From CBDCME01 sp965218865 (GTDB lineage Bacteria > Pseudomonadota > Alphaproteobacteria > JAAXGF01), in contig CBDCME010000062.1 of NCBI GenBank assembly GCA_965218865.1, positions 62,001 to 126,000 on the forward strand: a DNA stretch of 64,000 nucleotides, in the 5' to 3' direction. Shown piece after piece: positions 62,234 to 64,000 of this stretch (its first letter is position 1; each line of letters starts with the position of its first letter). Position numbers and translations under genes: made by a program. The notes under the pieces are model-generated. The model did no database searches and had not been told where the DNA came from. It was given only the letters and a program-made list of their open reading frames with translations.

Positions 62234-62358
62234 CACCGCACCCGTGCCGGCCCCCGCCACGCTCCCGCCCTCCGGTTATGCCCCCTGACATCCCCTCGGT
62301 CAATCAATCCCCCGCTCGGCGCGTGGCGGTGGGTTGGGGGGCGTGATAGGGTGGCTGG

Positions 62359-63132
62359 ATGGGACGAACGTCGGTTCAATTGCTTGAGTGGTACATTGCG
62401 GCGGGGGCCGACGAGGCGATCGGCGAGGTTCCGCGCGACTGCTTCGCGGCGCCACCGCGCCAAACGAATCCGGGCCCGAAGGCGAGGTCCCGAAGGCCGC
62501 CCGGCGCCGTGGTTTCCCTGGGCGCGGCGGCGGCACTGAGCGCGGCGGAAATCGCCGCCGCCTGCACGAGCATCGAGGAGCTGGTGGTGGCGATCAAGGC
62601 TTTCGAGGGCTGCGCGCTGAAGGAAACGGCGACCAACACCTGCGTTTACGACGGCAATCCCAGCGCCGACCTCGTTTTCATCGGCGAGGCCCCGGGGGCC
62701 GAGGAAGACCGCCGGGGTCTTCCCTTCGTCGGTCGCGCGGGAAGGCTGCTCGACCGCATGTTGGCGGCGATCGGCCGCGGCCGCGACTCGGCCTATATCT
62801 CAAACGTCCTATTTTGGCGTCCGCCAGGAAATCGATCGCCGACCCCCGACGAGATCGAAGCCTGCTTGCCCTTCGTCGACAGGCAGATCTCCCTCATCGC
62901 CCCGAAAGTCCTGGTGCTCGTCGGCGGCATCTCGGCCAAGGCGGTGCTCGGGCGAAGCGAAGGCATCACCCGGCAACGCGGTGTCTGGAGGGAATACAGC
63001 CCGCGCGATTCGTCGCTCACGGTTCCGACCACGGCGATCTTCCATCCCGCCTATCTGTTGCGCACGCCGTTGAAGAAACGCGAGGCCTGGCGCGATCTGC
63101 TCGCCATCAAGAAGCGTCTCGGCGCCGACTAG
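62359..63132 (+). CDS. Type-4 (Fe-S) uracil-DNA glycosylase
   Basis: 257 residues. The family-4 motifs are DLVFIGEAPGAEEDRRGLPF then VGRAGRLLDRML (motif GEAPG) and TAIFHPAYLLRTPLKKREAW (motif HPAxLLR). Cysteines EGCALKETATNTCVYDG at the N-terminus of the fold and later ones ligate a 4Fe-4S cluster. An N-terminal extension of about 70 residues is typical of the alphaproteobacterial members. It removes uracil from deaminated DNA. Confidence 0.92.
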   Translation: MGRTSVQLLEWYIAAGADEAIGEVPRDCFAAPPRQTNPGPKARSRRPPGAVVSLGAAAALSAAEIAAACTSIEELVVAIKAFEGCALKETATNTCVYDGNPSADLVFIGEAPGAEEDRRGLPFVGRAGRLLDRMLAAIGRGRDSAYISNVLFWRPPGNRSPTPDEIEACLPFVDRQISLIAPKVLVLVGGISAKAVLGRSEGITRQRGVWREYSPRDSSLTVPTTAIFHPAYLLRTPLKKREAWRDLLAIKKRLGAD

Positions 63133-63381
63133 TGCACCGGCGCATTCACTTCGTTCACGCCCTCGTGCACCAGGCCATTGTCGATGCATCAACTTTCCAA
63201 ACTTCGGCTGTCGCCTCCGTTTGGGTCGATGCACTAGCGCCGCCATTTTCAGCGGCCACTTCTCAGGGAGGCGGCGAACCCCTCGGGATGTTGTGATCGT
63301 CAGGGCCAACAGGAGGCCGCCGAGAATTGCCGCCACCAGGCCGATGCGGGTGAACCGCCGCAGCGTGCGGTCATCGCGGAA
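63133..63381. other. Intergenic region with a possible membrane-protein N-terminal scrap
   Basis: About 250 bases. On the minus strand a frame reads FRDDRTLRRFTRIGLVAAIL then GGLLLALTITTSRGVRRLPE, one membrane segment, beginning exactly at the hairpin repeat. It may be the remains of a gene cut by the repeat. There is not enough to name it. Confidence 0.3.
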
Positions 63382-63490
63382 CCGGCCCTCTCCCCCTCCC
63401 GGCCACCCATATCAGCAACCTCTCGTGGGTGGCCGGGAGGGGGAGAGGGCCGGAACAAACACAAAAAATGCGCGGAGGCGCATTTTCGAA
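63382..63490 (+). repeat. MITE-like hairpin repeat, copy D (left end missing)
   Basis: Carries the 28-bp hairpin arms around loop tatcagcaacctctcg (same loop as copy B), the palindrome AATGCGCGGAGGCGCATT with one change, and a diverged right end gcattttcgaacagggtcag. The left terminal sequence TTACAGTCTGTTCGAAAA is absent; coding-like sequence directly abuts the hairpin. Confidence 0.8.
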
Positions 63491-63800
63491 CAGGGTCAGA
63501 AGAATTCGTTTGTCGTTCATTGCGCTGTAATCGCTTACTTTCGCCGGAAACGTTCCGCCGAATGTTCACACCGATCCTGGGTGACGATCCGGCAGTGAAA
63601 CCCGCCGCCGGCATTGTATCAGTTTTTCAGAGATGAAATTCGTCGCGGTGACTTCTCCGGGAAGCCCGGCGAACTTTTGTGCAAATCTTTCTTTGACCTG
63701 GAGCCCATGGTGTTTATAAGGGTATCTGGTGGTCCTGGGCTTGGCCACAACAGCGCCGCGCGGGCCGCCGTGCCTGGCCGCGAAGCAAGGGGGTATCGCA
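63491..63800. other. Intergenic region upstream of the parA-like gene
   Basis: About 310 bases without a convincing gene. In-frame sequence upstream of parA (from about 63725) has no homology I recognise. No centromere-like repeat (parS) is visible. Confidence 0.4.
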
Positions 63801-64000
63801 ATACCCAAAATCGTCGCCGTGGCGAATTTAAAGGGCGGATGTGGAAAGACGACCCTCGCCGTCAATCTCGCGTGCGAACTCTTGAGCCAGCGAACCTCGG
63901 TCGCCGTGGTCGACGCGGACGGCCAAGGCTCGGCCACCTATTGGGCCGAGGAAGGGGAACTTCCGGTTACCGTGGTGTCCCTTCCCTTGGGGAATCGCCG
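63801..64000 (+). CDS. ParA-family ATPase, N-terminal part (runs off window)
   Basis: The frame begins PKIVAVANLKGGCGKTTLAV, the deviant Walker A motif of ParA/Soj/MinD ATPases, then VAVVDADGQGSATYWAEEGE with the Walker A' Asp. The codon before Pro is ATA (63801-63803), where related proteins have ATG, with AAGGGGG seven bases upstream. Either ATA is used as a rare start, the start was mutated, or a GTG/TTG about 25 codons upstream is used. The small size class (orphan ParA or plasmid type) cannot be decided. Confidence 0.8.
   Translation, partial: MPKIVAVANLKGGCGKTTLAVNLACELLSQRTSVAVVDADGQGSATYWAEEGELPVTVVSLPLGNR

Overview
The window is GC-rich DNA from an alphaproteobacterium, most likely a Rhodospirillales-like lineage. 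The evidence is the run DUF2066 / CDP-alcohol phosphatidyltransferase / AI-2E transporter / HdaA-like protein followed by rnd and aspS, the divergent pair rsmI and LpoA-like lipoprotein, and genes for ETF-QO, family-4 UDG and GGDEF signalling. It is unusually rich in insertion sequences: about a third of the window is IS DNA. Many host genes are cut or frameshifted (hsdS, purM, a DHH phosphoesterase, trkH, a beta-barrel protein, a CelD/FemAB-like gene, a GFA gene). The genome therefore looks like one in active IS expansion and gene decay, as in a bottlenecked or recently host-associated lineage (inference).

Layout. 1-2130: IS256 remnant, a leucine-rich-repeat scrap, IS630 copy 1 and a junction into yraN. 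2120-4760: yraN, rsmI and a divergent LpoA-like lipoprotein gene. 4780-10278: a single 1832-residue propionyl-CoA synthase (acyl-CoA synthetase, enoyl-CoA hydratase and enoyl-CoA reductase in one chain). 10552-11500: a small secreted protein, a hairpin repeat and relic IS ends. 11551-12603: copper nitrite reductase nirK with a terminator. 12797-17402: a minus-strand operon behind a guanidine-I (ykkC) riboswitch, encoding a binding protein, permease, ATPase, an arginase-family guanidine hydrolase and a small His-rich protein. 17744-19684: hsdM with a broken hsdS. 19685-26980: IS accumulation with a three-level nest of elements. 26980-34820: housekeeping block (DHH remnant, purN with a purM remnant, DUF2066, CAPT, AI-2E, HdaA-like, rnd, aspS). 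35030-49080: second IS-rich zone with a truncated membrane glycosyltransferase, a phage-protein relic, a wHTH/cold-shock/MsrB fusion, a tRNA 3'-end-like scrap and a beta-barrel gene with an in-frame stop. 49396-56131: degenerate REC-GGDEF protein, trkH (frameshifted), folE, apaG, a radical SAM protein and an APC permease. 56306-59760: IS110 and an ISAs1-type transposase fused to a DruA (DUF4338) domain. 59868-64000: nuclease-like protein, ETF-QO, UDG and the start of a parA-like gene.

The clearest functional systems are the riboswitch-controlled guanidine uptake and hydrolysis operon, the one-protein 3-hydroxypropionate to propionyl-CoA conversion, and nitrite reduction to NO. The least ordinary structures are the hairpin-bearing MITE-like repeat family (five copies or scars, one with its loop inverted), the DruA-ISAs1 fusion, the secreted wHTH-CSD-MsrB fusion and the IS nest with intact target duplications.
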